From: Nocardiopsis ansamitocini
Lineage (GTDB): Bacteria; Actinomycetota; Actinomycetes; Streptosporangiales; Streptosporangiaceae
Direction of reading: 5' to 3'
DNA length: 64,000 nt
NCBI RefSeq assembly: GCF_030268225.1
Contig: NZ_BSQG01000005.1
Location: forward strand, 1 to 64,000
The notes under the pieces were generated by a model. It was not told the DNA's origin and ran no database searches. It saw only the letters and a list, made by a program, of their open reading frames with translations. Below are positions 26,959 through 34,958 of the stretch, piece by piece. A program made the position numbers and the translations under genes. Each line of letters begins with the position of its first letter. Position 1 is the stretch's first letter.

Positions 26959-26977
26959 GCGTCTCCTGGATTGCGCT
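26959..26977 (-). repeat. 19-base repeat copy upstream of the SgcJ-like gene (possible operator)
   Basis: GCGTCTCCTGGATTGCGCT occurs here and, exactly, in inverted orientation at 28371-28389. A copy with one mismatch is at 28346-28364, and a weaker match lies at 20043-20061. It sits about 160 bases upstream of the gene at 26801, in non-coding DNA. A shared regulator site is the simplest reading. Confidence 0.55.
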
Positions 26978-27005
26978 GCCGCCGTCCGCGCCGGTGGAGG
27001 AGCGA

Positions 27006-28289
27006 TCACCGGGCGGGCCGGTGGGCCACGGTCATCCGCTCCAGGAGGGGGACGACGTCATTGGGCGTGGGCATCCCCGTGACCTCCCTGCGCAACTGGG
27101 CGGCGTTGTCGGCGTAGGAGGGGTCTTCCATTACCCGGACGAGGTGTTTGCGCAGTCCGTCAGCGGTGAGCTGGTCGGCGTCGGACACGTAGACCCCGGC
27201 ACCTCGGCTCTCGACGCCGTTGGCCATGACGACGGGGCCCCACCACTTCTCGCTCCAGTAGACGTTGGGGATGATGAGCTGGGGGACGCCGTTCTCCAGC
27301 GCTGCGGCGAAGGTGCCCGCGCCGCCGCTGTGCACGACGGCGGAGCAGCTGGGCAACAGCAGGTTCAACGGCACGAAGTCGACGAGGCGGACGTTGTCGG
27401 GCACCTCCGTGACGGTCTCCAACTGCTTGTTGTTGAACGTGGCGACGACCTCGACGTCGAGGTCGGCCACCGCGGCGAAGAGTTCCTGCGCCGAAGCCGT
27501 CACCCCGAATCCGCCGTCACGGTGTGACAGCCCGAAGGTCATGCAGACCCGCGGGCGTCGGGGTTTCTCGCGCAGCCATTCCGGCGTGCGGGCGGGGCCG
27601 TTGAAGGGAAGGTGCCTCATCGGGAGGTAGTTGACCCCCGCGGGCCGCCAGATCCACGACGGCATGGGGAAGACGGTCCATTGCCCGATCACGACCTCCT
27701 CGTCGAAGCCGTGCCCGAACCGGTCCAGGATCGGGTGCAGCCAGTCGCGAATGGGGTCTTGCCGTTCTGCTGTGGGGCCTCCGTGCGCCCGACAGGCGGA
27801 ACGCAGTTGGGCGAGGCCATCCGCCCCGAAGAGCATTCGGGCGTGCGCGGCGCCGCTGACCCGTGCCGCGACCGCGCCGGTGAAGACGAACGTGTCCGAC
27901 ACCACCAGGTCGGGGCGCCAGTCCTGGGCGAAGTCGACGAGGTCGTCGAACGCGGAAGGCGGGTTGAACAGGGTCTTCCAGCCCATGACGTTGGACTCCA
28001 GTTCCCCGTGGGGATCGTCGCGGCCGAAGTCGGTCTGCACCGACTTCGGCTCGGGACGCGCCGTCGGGTCGACCAGGGGCCTGGGCGGTTCGGCGCCGGC
28101 CATCTGCCGGTCCAGGTGGACCGGCTGCCCTACCGACACACCGACCAGGCCGGTGCGGGCGATGTCCTCTGCGAGGTCCGGGGAGGCGGCGACACGCACA
28201 TCGTGCCCGGCCGTGCGCAAGGCCCAGGCCAACGGGACCTGGACATAGAGGTGCGCCTTGAACGGGGCCGGGGTGAACAGGATTCGCAT
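27006..28289 (-). CDS. Antibiotic glycosyltransferase, GT1 family
   Basis: A 427-residue GT-B glycosyltransferase of the macrolide/aromatic polyketide type. The N-terminus MRILFTPAPFKAHLYVQVPL is the acceptor-side start, and the donor-binding region has VVHSGGAGTFAAALENGVPQ followed by PNVYWSEKWWG. It should attach the TDP-deoxysugar to the enediyne aglycone. It is the only glycosyltransferase seen in the window, so a single sugar is likely unless others lie elsewhere. No P450-like auxiliary activator (DesVIII type) lies beside it. ATG 28289 has AAGGA five bases upstream. Confidence 0.93.
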   Translation of the reverse strand: MRILFTPAPFKAHLYVQVPLAWALRTAGHDVRVAASPDLAEDIARTGLVGVSVGQPVHLDRQMAGAEPPRPLVDPTARPEPKSVQTDFGRDDPHGELESNVMGWKTLFNPPSAFDDLVDFAQDWRPDLVVSDTFVFTGAVAARVSGAAHARMLFGADGLAQLRSACRAHGGPTAERQDPIRDWLHPILDRFGHGFDEEVVIGQWTVFPMPSWIWRPAGVNYLPMRHLPFNGPARTPEWLREKPRRPRVCMTFGLSHRDGGFGVTASAQELFAAVADLDVEVVATFNNKQLETVTEVPDNVRLVDFVPLNLLLPSCSAVVHSGGAGTFAAALENGVPQLIIPNVYWSEKWWGPVVMANGVESRGAGVYVSDADQLTADGLRKHLVRVMEDPSYADNAAQLRREVTGMPTPNDVVPLLERMTVAHRPAR

Positions 28290-28337
28290 CGGTGTCCTTA
28301 CGGTCGAGGGTCACCTGCGATGGTGCGTCCTGAGGGC

Positions 28338-28397
28338 GGCGTCGCGCGTCTCCTGGATTGTGCTCTTGATAGCGCAATCCAGGAGACGCGCGACGCC
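28338..28397. promoter_or_regulatory. Long near-perfect palindrome between divergent glycosyltransferase and DUF2306 genes
   Basis: A 23-base left arm (28338-28360) pairs exactly with 28375-28397. Extending inward to 28363 and 28373 gives 26 pairs with one wobble, around a loop near 28364-28372. Each arm carries the GTCTCCTGGATTG core shared with 26959-26977. Lying between divergent starts (28289 and 28506), it suits an operator or RNA control element better than a terminator. Confidence 0.7.
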
Positions 28398-28505
28398 GGA
28401 AGGCACTGTGACGCTGATGGCGCCGGATTCCGGGCGCAGCAACGCCACGCGTGGGGCCGCCGCGGCGGCCGCACGCCCGCCCCTCGTCGAGGATGGAAGA
28501 GAACC

Positions 28506-29216
28506 GTGACGCAGAACGCAGAGAGAGCCGGCTCTCCCGTTTCCACCGGCCCACCACGCTCGGCGCGCCCCCTGAAGAAACGGCGCACCCGATGGCAGCG
28601 CCGCGTCTGGATGACCCTGCTGGTGGTCGCGGTCACCGCTTTCCTGGCCTACGAACTGCCCCCGTATCTGGCCCTGGACCCCAGCCGGGCGGTGATCGTG
28701 CTGAACGAGGGCTTCCCGCTGCACTATCCGCTGCTCATAGTGCACATCGCGACCGGCACGGTGGCCATGGTCACCGCCTGTCTACAGGTATGGCCGTGGC
28801 TGAGACAGCGCCGTCCCCGGATCCACCGGATAAGCGGCAGGCTCTACGTCTTCGCCGGCGTGCTGCCCTCCGCGCTGCTGAGCCTGGCGATCATGCTGCT
28901 GATGCCCGGGTGGGGCGGCCAGGTGGGCATCACGATGCACGCGCTGCTGTGGATGACCACGACCGTGGTGGGACTGCGTATGGCGCGGCAGCGCCGCTAC
29001 GCCGAACACCGCCGCTGGATGCTCTACAGCTTCGCCCTGACCATGGGCATCCTGTGGGGGTTGAGCGGACGCATCGTACTGCCGATCATCTGGCCGGCCA
29101 TCGACGTGAACTACATCTTCGAGGTCGCCCGCTGGGGCGGCTGGGTGCTCAACCTCATCATCGTGCAGTGGTGGCTGGACCGGACGTCGCCGTCCCGTCC
29201 GCGGCAGGCGGCCTGA
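28506..29216 (+). CDS. DUF2306-type integral membrane protein
   Basis: A 236-residue membrane protein with a basic, Pro-rich N-terminus and about six to seven hydrophobic helices. Conserved-looking features are GFPLHYPLLIVHIATGTVAM, RIHRISGRLYVFAGVLPSAL, YAEHRRWMLYSFALTMGILW, and charged turns between helices; the paired H and R residues suit the DUF2306 family. Its function is unknown; the HR-rich helices recall cytochrome-b-like membrane proteins. GTG 28506 has GGAAGAGAA upstream. It leads a two-gene rightward unit with the StrG-like oxygenase. Confidence 0.82.
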   Translation: MTQNAERAGSPVSTGPPRSARPLKKRRTRWQRRVWMTLLVVAVTAFLAYELPPYLALDPSRAVIVLNEGFPLHYPLLIVHIATGTVAMVTACLQVWPWLRQRRPRIHRISGRLYVFAGVLPSALLSLAIMLLMPGWGGQVGITMHALLWMTTTVVGLRMARQRRYAEHRRWMLYSFALTMGILWGLSGRIVLPIIWPAIDVNYIFEVARWGGWVLNLIIVQWWLDRTSPSRPRQAA

Positions 29217-29285
29217 GCGCAGGGGCCACCGGGCACCCGCTTCCCGATACCAAGTGCAGTGCCCAATCCGCAGAGGAGAGCGAGA

Positions 29286-29918
29286 ATGCGTCCGACGATC
29301 CACGACTACGACACGACCGAGTTCGACTTCGTGAGTGTCATGAGCGACATCTACGGAGTCGACGAGCTGTCCCGGCTGGTCCCCGGTACCCCCATGGAGC
29401 GGCTCACCTGGAAGACCGACCAGGCCACCCGGTTCCACGCGAAGTTCTACGACGCCTTCGAGGCGAAGGTCCAGGACCTGTACCGCGGTTTCCTCGCCTC
29501 GTTCGTACCGGGGGTGCTCGGCACGACGGAGTTCTGCTTCCAGCGGGTACCGACCTTCCGCGTGCACTTCCCCGGAAACGTCGCCGTGGGCAACTTCCAC
29601 ACCGACGGCGACTACAACCATGGTCAGGGCGAGGTGAACTTCTGGGTTCCGTTCACCCCGACTTGGGGGTCCAATGCCGTCTGGATCGAAGAGGAACTCG
29701 GTTCCAAGGACTACCGGCCGGTGTCGCTGGACCCCGGGCAGGTACTCGTCTTCGACGCGGTGAACTGGAGCCATGGCAACAAGGTCAACGAAACGGAGAG
29801 CACCCGGGTGAGCTTCGACTTCCGCTGCATCCGGCTGACGGACTACCGGCCCTCGGAGCTGTCGACGGTCGACGCGAAGCGCGGACTGTGGATCGGCGAC
29901 TACTTCGACGTGTTCTAG
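29286..29918 (+). CDS. StrG-like non-heme iron (2-oxoglutarate-type) oxygenase
   Basis: A 210-residue cupin-like protein. An iron-binding HxD is seen in NFHTDGDYNHGQGEVNFWVP, and the distal histidine is in NWSHGNKVNETE, followed by RVSFDFRC with a likely 2-oxoglutarate-binding arginine. These features resemble StrG-type proteins of aminocyclitol clusters and the phytanoyl-CoA dioxygenase fold. It should hydroxylate, desaturate or otherwise oxidise a small substrate; sugar or peripheral group are both possible. ATG 29286 has GGAGAG upstream. I am not aware of it as a standard enediyne gene. Confidence 0.75.
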   Translation: MRPTIHDYDTTEFDFVSVMSDIYGVDELSRLVPGTPMERLTWKTDQATRFHAKFYDAFEAKVQDLYRGFLASFVPGVLGTTEFCFQRVPTFRVHFPGNVAVGNFHTDGDYNHGQGEVNFWVPFTPTWGSNAVWIEEELGSKDYRPVSLDPGQVLVFDAVNWSHGNKVNETESTRVSFDFRCIRLTDYRPSELSTVDAKRGLWIGDYFDVF

Positions 29919-29929
29919 CGGCACGAACA

Positions 29930-29956
29930 CGCCGGCCGGGGGTGCCCCGGCCGGCG
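29930..29956. terminator. Bidirectional hairpin terminator
   Basis: CGCCGGCCGGGG (29930-29941) pairs perfectly with CCCCGGCCGGCG (29945-29956) across a GTG loop. It lies in the 58-base gap between the convergent StrG-like gene and the 2,3-dehydratase gene. Confidence 0.85.
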
Positions 29957-29976
29957 GTCGTATCGGGTGGTCCCCC

Positions 29977-31374
29977 TCAGAGCACGACGGCACCGGTGGT
30001 GACGGCGGCCAGGAGCGTGCGCGCCTGGACGTTGACGTAACGGCTGTGTCGGACCAGGGAGTTCATCTGGTCCGGTGTGACCCACACGTAGCCGGGGGGC
30101 GCTGCGGTGGGAGCCTCGCCCTCGGTCGCCTCCACGAAGAGGCAACGGCTCCGGGCATCGCGGAACCGTCCTCCTTCCTCGGAGTGGACGGCATCGTAGC
30201 GGATGCTGTCGGGACCGGCGCCGAGGACGAGGTCGAGAAAGGGCGGCCGGACAGCGCCTCGTCCCGACGGGTAGTTGCGGGGGGTGCGCTGAACCGTCGG
30301 GCCGAGTTCGATGACGTCGTGCAGTCCGCCCTCGGCTCGGGCATGTGCGAGCAGGTGGGGGACCCCGCCGAAGCGGCGGACCACGAAGGCCGTCACTCCG
30401 GTGCCGGTCGGCGCCAGGAGGGGTTGGCTCCAGCCGGTCACCTCACGGTTCGGTGCTTCGACGGCCACCGCCGTCACCGTGAAGTACCTGCCGTCCGGCC
30501 GGCTGATCGCGAGGCCGTCACGGCTCCAGCCCGCCGTGCGGGCGAGCGGGACGAGCGCGGCCCGCATGGTGTAGCGGCTTCGTTCGGCGACGAACCAGGA
30601 CCGCAGCGCGGTGTCGGAGAGCAGGGCGCGCGTATCGGTGGACGCGGTGGGGACACAGGCCAGTACGGTGCGCGCGTCCATGTTGACGACGTTGTCCATC
30701 CTCAGCAGTTCCCCCAACTGTCCCAATGTCAGCCAGCGGAAGTCCTCGTGCGGGGGAACGTCGTCGTGGACCTCGACGACCATGTTGCGGTTCATCTTCC
30801 GAAAGAACCACGACCCGTGCTCGGACTGCAGTACGTCGGCGAGGACCCGTCCGCGGTCGGGCGAGAGGAAATAGTCGATGTAGCGGACGCCCTTTCCGGA
30901 GTGGGCACCGCTGTAGTTGCTGCGCGTGGCTTGGACCGTCGGCGAGAGCTGAACGGTTCCGGGGTTGCCCGGCTCCATCTTGGCCTGCACCAGTAGGTGC
31001 AGCACTCCGTCGAACTCCTTGGCCAGGAAACCCAGGACCCCGATCTCCGGTTGCACGATGACGGGCTGTTGCCAGGCGCGGGGGGTTTCTCCGTCGATGC
31101 TGACGCTCAGCCCCTCGACGCTGAAGAATCCGCCGCTGCGGTGGACCAGGTTTCCGGTGTCCGGCGCGAACGACCAACCGTCGAGCTCGGAGAAAGGGAT
31201 CTGCCGGATCAGGAACGGGTGGGCCCGGCGACGCTGCTCCAGCCACGCCAGGCAGTCGGCTGTTTCGACCCGGGTTCCCGAGAGCGTGGCCGCCGATCGG
31301 GCGAACCGTCGCGCCGTTGCCGGCTCGTCCCTCTGCCGCAACGACGGGGCCGGGGGCCGGGGGCTAGCGCCCAT
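29977..31374 (-). CDS. dTDP-4-keto-6-deoxyglucose 2,3-dehydratase (EvaA/TylX3 type)
   Basis: A 465-residue enzyme built of two homologous halves, as in the family: compare NVVNMDARTVLACVP in the first half with RYVNVQARTLLAAVT at the C-terminus, and LGFLAKEFDGVLHLLVQAK with TAFVVRRFGGVPHLLAHAR. It removes the C-2 hydroxyl, giving the 3,4-diketo-2-deoxy sugar that is then aminated at C-3. Its ATG overlaps the end of rmlB by 11 bases, so translation is coupled. It is the third gene of a tight rmlA-rmlB-2,3-dehydratase operon. Confidence 0.95.
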   Translation of the reverse strand: MGASPRPPAPSLRQRDEPATARRFARSAATLSGTRVETADCLAWLEQRRRAHPFLIRQIPFSELDGWSFAPDTGNLVHRSGGFFSVEGLSVSIDGETPRAWQQPVIVQPEIGVLGFLAKEFDGVLHLLVQAKMEPGNPGTVQLSPTVQATRSNYSGAHSGKGVRYIDYFLSPDRGRVLADVLQSEHGSWFFRKMNRNMVVEVHDDVPPHEDFRWLTLGQLGELLRMDNVVNMDARTVLACVPTASTDTRALLSDTALRSWFVAERSRYTMRAALVPLARTAGWSRDGLAISRPDGRYFTVTAVAVEAPNREVTGWSQPLLAPTGTGVTAFVVRRFGGVPHLLAHARAEGGLHDVIELGPTVQRTPRNYPSGRGAVRPPFLDLVLGAGPDSIRYDAVHSEEGGRFRDARSRCLFVEATEGEAPTAAPPGYVWVTPDQMNSLVRHSRYVNVQARTLLAAVTTGAVVL

Positions 31375-32359
31375 CGTCTTCCCCGGGGGCCGAGGAGCGG
31401 GCCTTCGCCGCTTTCCACCAGTGCGGATTGGCGCGGTACCACTCGACGGTCTCGGCGATACCGTGGTCGAAGGACACCCGTGGCGCGTACCCCAACTGCT
31501 CGCGGATCTTGGTGGTGTCCAAGGCGTAACGCCGATCGTGGCCTTTCCGGTCGGCGACGTGGTGGACCCTGGACCAGTCCGCGCCGCACAGTTCGAGCAG
31601 CCGCTCGGTGACGGCCAGGTTCGTCAGCTCCGTTCCACCGCCGATGTTGTATACCTCTCCGGCTCCCCCGCCGGTGAGGACCAGGTGCACCGCCTGGCAG
31701 TGATCGTCCACGTGCAACCACTCCCTGACCTGCCTGCCGTCACCGTAGAGCGGAACCGGTTCTCCCTCCAGGAGGTTGGTGATGAACAGCGGCATGAGTT
31801 TCTCCGGGTACTGGTGCGGACCGTAGTTGTTGCTACACCGGGTGACCGACAGGTCGAGGCCGTGGGTGTGCCAGTAGGAGCGGGCGATCAGGTCCGAGGC
31901 GGCTTTCGAGGCCGCATAGGGGGAATTGGGCAGCAGCGGGTGGTCCTCCGTCCACGTCCCCCTGTCCACTGCGCCATAGACCTCGTCGGTGGAGACGTGC
32001 ACGATCCTCTCGACGCCCACCTGTACGCAGGCGCTCAACAGGCGCTGGGTTCCCTCGACGTTGGTCCGGATGAAGGCGTCGGCCGACCGGAGGGAGCGGT
32101 CGACGTGCGACTCAGCGGCGAAGTGCACGACGGCGTCGTGTCCGGGGAGCAGGTCCAGCATCAGCGGGCGGTCGCACACGTCGCCTTCGACGAAGTCCAA
32201 ACGGGGGTCGACGGGGAGGTTGTCGCGGTCCCCCGCGTAGGTGAGGTTGTCGACGACCGTGATCCGGGCGTCAGCGTAGCCCGGGTAGCGTCCGGCCAAC
32301 ATGGTCCGGACGTAGTGCGAACCGATGAAACCGGCTCCTCCGGTCACCAGGAGTCTCAT
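31364..32359 (-). CDS. rmlB: dTDP-glucose 4,6-dehydratase
   Basis: A 331-residue extended SDR with GGAGFIGSHYVRTML at the N-terminus, HFAAESHVDRSL, the catalytic TDEVYG, and YAASKAASD (YxxxK). It converts dTDP-glucose to dTDP-4-keto-6-deoxyglucose, the branch point of deoxysugar pathways. Start and stop overlap its neighbours (4 bases with rmlA, 11 with the 2,3-dehydratase). As the set stands inside the cluster, it is probably a dedicated copy beside a housekeeping one elsewhere. Confidence 0.97.
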   Translation of the reverse strand: MRLLVTGGAGFIGSHYVRTMLAGRYPGYADARITVVDNLTYAGDRDNLPVDPRLDFVEGDVCDRPLMLDLLPGHDAVVHFAAESHVDRSLRSADAFIRTNVEGTQRLLSACVQVGVERIVHVSTDEVYGAVDRGTWTEDHPLLPNSPYAASKAASDLIARSYWHTHGLDLSVTRCSNNYGPHQYPEKLMPLFITNLLEGEPVPLYGDGRQVREWLHVDDHCQAVHLVLTGGGAGEVYNIGGGTELTNLAVTERLLELCGADWSRVHHVADRKGHDRRYALDTTKIREQLGYAPRVSFDHGIAETVEWYRANPHWWKAAKARSSAPGEDDGR

Positions 32360-33423
32360 GAGGCCAACTCGATTCGTGTCTGGTCGCCGACGAGCAGCCG
32401 GCGCCGGTGTCCGCTGTCCGTGCCCAGGGCGACCACCGATCCGCGCCCGATGATGGAGTCCTCCACCCCGGACGCGCCGGAGAGGCGGACCTCGTCGAAC
32501 AGTATGGAATTACGCAGCTCAGTGGCGTGGAGAACGCAGTCCCGGCCGATGGAGGTTCCGGGGCCGACCAGGCTGTCCTGCACGAGGGAACCGGCTCCGA
32601 TGATCACCGGACCGTGGATCGTCGACCGTCTCACCCGGGCTCCGGTTTCGACGACAACGGTCCCGGAGATCACGCTGGCCGCGTCCACCTCGCCGGCCGT
32701 CGTGGAGCGCAGGCCGGCCAGCAACCGGTGGTTGCAGTCGAGGACCGTCTCGGGCGCGCCCGCGTCCCTCCAGTAGCCCCGGTACTCGCTCGCCCTGACC
32801 TTGGCACCGTGGGTCACCAGCCATTGGAGGGCATCGGTGATCTCCAGTTCTCCGCGTGCGCTGGGCGCGATGGCGGCGATCGCCTCGTATACGGCGGGCG
32901 TGAAGAAATAGACGCCCATGAGGGCGAGCCTGCTGAGAGGCTCGGCAGGTTTTTCCGCCAACCGCCGGACGGTGCCGTCGGCGTTGACCTCGGCCACTCC
33001 GAACGCCCTCGGGTCGGCGACCTCGCACACCGCGACCTGCGCGTCGGGGCGCAGCGCCCGGAAGTCGTCGGCGATACCGGCCACCCCTTCCGGAAGCACG
33101 TTGTCGCCCAGGTACATGACGAAGTCGTCATCGCCGAGAAAAGGCCGGGCGACGGTGACACAGTGGGCGAGGCCCAGCGGCTGCTCCTGGCCGATATAGG
33201 TGATTTTCAATCCGAAACGGGAGCCGGTGCCGATCGCCGACGCGATCTCGTCTTCTCTTTCTCCGACGACGATTCCCACGTCTTCTACGCCGAGGTCGCG
33301 GATGTTGCCGAGCACATGCTCAAGAATCGGCCGGTTCGCAACCGGTACGAGTTGTTTGGGGGTGGAAAAACTAAAAGGGCGGAGACGAGTTCCCCATCCG
33401 CCCGATGCGACCAGCGCTTTCAT
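32356..33423 (-). CDS. rmlA: Glucose-1-phosphate thymidylyltransferase, long form
   Basis: A 355-residue nucleotidyltransferase with the signature GGWGTRLRPFSFSTPKQLVP, VMYLGDNVLPEG, and a C-terminal left-handed beta-helix with hexapeptide-like repeats. The extra C-terminal domain marks the long form used in antibiotic sugar pathways. It makes dTDP-glucose from dTTP and glucose 1-phosphate, the first step. ATG 33423 has AAGGGGA upstream; the frame opens at 33522 but has no site there. It overlaps rmlB by four bases. Confidence 0.96.
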   Translation of the reverse strand: MKALVASGGWGTRLRPFSFSTPKQLVPVANRPILEHVLGNIRDLGVEDVGIVVGEREDEIASAIGTGSRFGLKITYIGQEQPLGLAHCVTVARPFLGDDDFVMYLGDNVLPEGVAGIADDFRALRPDAQVAVCEVADPRAFGVAEVNADGTVRRLAEKPAEPLSRLALMGVYFFTPAVYEAIAAIAPSARGELEITDALQWLVTHGAKVRASEYRGYWRDAGAPETVLDCNHRLLAGLRSTTAGEVDAASVISGTVVVETGARVRRSTIHGPVIIGAGSLVQDSLVGPGTSIGRDCVLHATELRNSILFDEVRLSGASGVEDSIIGRGSVVALGTDSGHRRRLLVGDQTRIELAS

Positions 33424-33553
33424 AGGTTTCCCCTTGCGTCTGGGGCGTTGCCTCAGAAGAAGTCGGCCGTTGATTTTCACAATAAAATCGCGACCCAACT
33501 CGAAAGAGATTGCTATTTTCAACGTAACGCAATTGCCGCTTTATTCTCTTCTC
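33424..33553 (-). promoter_or_regulatory. AT-rich promoter region of the rmlA operon
   Basis: This 130-base gap before rmlA is much less GC-rich than the genes around it (runs such as CAATAAAATCG and TTGCTATTTTCAACG). It should hold the promoter of the rmlA-rmlB-dehydratase operon. No clear -35/-10 pair was assigned. Confidence 0.45.
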
Positions 33554-34876
33554 TCAGATTGCTGAGGAACCCCTCGCGCTTTTCTCTGCGGGAAGGAGCC
33601 GCGCCGCTCTGGCCTCCAGGTACTGCTGTTCGGGGAGGCTGGTGGTCCGGCGTGCGGCGGTCTGGTAGCTGGAACGGGCCCCGGCGGCGTCCCCGGCCAT
33701 CTCCAGGAGGTGGGCGCGGACCGCGTGCAGCCGATGGTGGTCGGACATCCTGGGGTCGGCCGCCAGGGCGTCGACCATCGCCAGTCCGGGACCGGGGCCG
33801 TGGACCATGGCGACGGCCACCGCGTGGTTGAGGGTGACCACGGGGCCGGAGGACCGGTTTTCGAGCAGCTGGTAGAGGGCGAGGATCTGCGGCCAGTCGG
33901 TGTCCTCGGCGCTGGTGGCCTCCGCGTGGACCGCGGCGATGGCCGCCTGCAACTGGTACGGGCCGATGGGGGAACGGGCCAACGAGTCGGTGATCAGACG
34001 GATTCCCTCACCGATGGCGTCGGGATCCCATTTGCCGCGGTCCTGTTCGGCGAGCGGCACCAGTGCCCCGTCGGCACCCGTGCGGGCGGGACGCCGGGCG
34101 TCGGTGAGCAGCATGAGCGCCAACAGACCCGCGACCTCCCCGTCCTCGGGAAGGAGCCGACGGACCATCCTGGCGAGCCTGATGGCTTCACCCGTGAGTT
34201 CGCTGCGCTGTAGGGCCGGGCCCGAAGTCGCGGTGTACCCCTCGTTGAAGATGAGGTACAAAACGTGCAGGGCGGCGTTCAACTGGCGTTGCCGCTCGCT
34301 CCCCGACGACAGGTGGAACCCGGCCCCGGCTTCCCTGATGCGCTGTTTGGCGCGGCTGATGCGCTGGGCCATGGTCGCTTCGGGGACGAGGAACGCGCGG
34401 GCGATCTGGGCCGTGCTCAAGCCGCCGACGGCCCGCAAGGTCAACGCCACCTGCGAGGACGGCGACAGCACCGGGTGGCAGCACAGGACGAGCAGGACGA
34501 GGGTGTCGTCCTGGTCCGCACAACGATCGGCGTCGGGACCGGGAGAAATCTGCTGGTCCTGGGCGAGGGCCGCGGCGGTGGCCTCGCGCCGTTGTCTGGC
34601 GGTCTCTCCGCGGAACTGGTCGGTCAGCCTGCGCGAGGCGACGGTGATGAGCCAGCCGCGGGGGTCGTCGGGGCGCCCCTGCCGGGGCCATTGGACCGAC
34701 GCCGCGATCAACGCTTCCTGGACGGCGTCCTCTGCGGCGTCGAAGACGCCGTACCGGCGGATGAGCGCTCCGAGGACCTGGGGGGCCAGGCGGCGCAACA
34801 GGTCCTCGGAGACGGCGTCCTCCCTCGCGACGGCCGGTTCGCGGTGGCTCTCGGGGCCCTGCGCGGATGCACTCAT
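33554..34876 (-). CDS. ECF sigma factor with long C-terminal extension (ECF42 type)
   Basis: A 440-residue sigma factor. Sigma region 2 lies near 35-110 (AAEDAVQEALIAA, RPDDPRGWLITVASRRLTDQ) and region 4 near 150-205 (LTLRAVGGLSTAQIARAFLV). A helical extension of about 200 residues follows with NEGYTATSGPALQRSELTGE and a TPR-like C-terminus (HAVRAHLLEMAGDAAGARSS). This is the ECF42 layout. ECF42 factors usually sit beside DGPF proteins and need their extension for activity; here the DGPF gene is at 21584. There is no anti-sigma gene beside it. ATG 34876 lacks a clear ribosome site; GTG 34879 is adjacent. Confidence 0.92.
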   Translation of the reverse strand: MSASAQGPESHREPAVAREDAVSEDLLRRLAPQVLGALIRRYGVFDAAEDAVQEALIAASVQWPRQGRPDDPRGWLITVASRRLTDQFRGETARQRREATAAALAQDQQISPGPDADRCADQDDTLVLLVLCCHPVLSPSSQVALTLRAVGGLSTAQIARAFLVPEATMAQRISRAKQRIREAGAGFHLSSGSERQRQLNAALHVLYLIFNEGYTATSGPALQRSELTGEAIRLARMVRRLLPEDGEVAGLLALMLLTDARRPARTGADGALVPLAEQDRGKWDPDAIGEGIRLITDSLARSPIGPYQLQAAIAAVHAEATSAEDTDWPQILALYQLLENRSSGPVVTLNHAVAVAMVHGPGPGLAMVDALAADPRMSDHHRLHAVRAHLLEMAGDAAGARSSYQTAARRTTSLPEQQYLEARAARLLPAEKSARGSSAI

Positions 34877-34958
34877 CACGGATGAGGCTAGAGCAGCGCG
34901 GGGCGGGCGGACAACGACTCTCCCGGCCCCGGGTCCCGATGGCGTCCGCCCGGCCCGA

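Noticed and set aside
28338-28397. Long palindrome as a transcription terminator
   Set aside because: It lies between divergent gene starts, where no transcript needs ending, and has no T-run.
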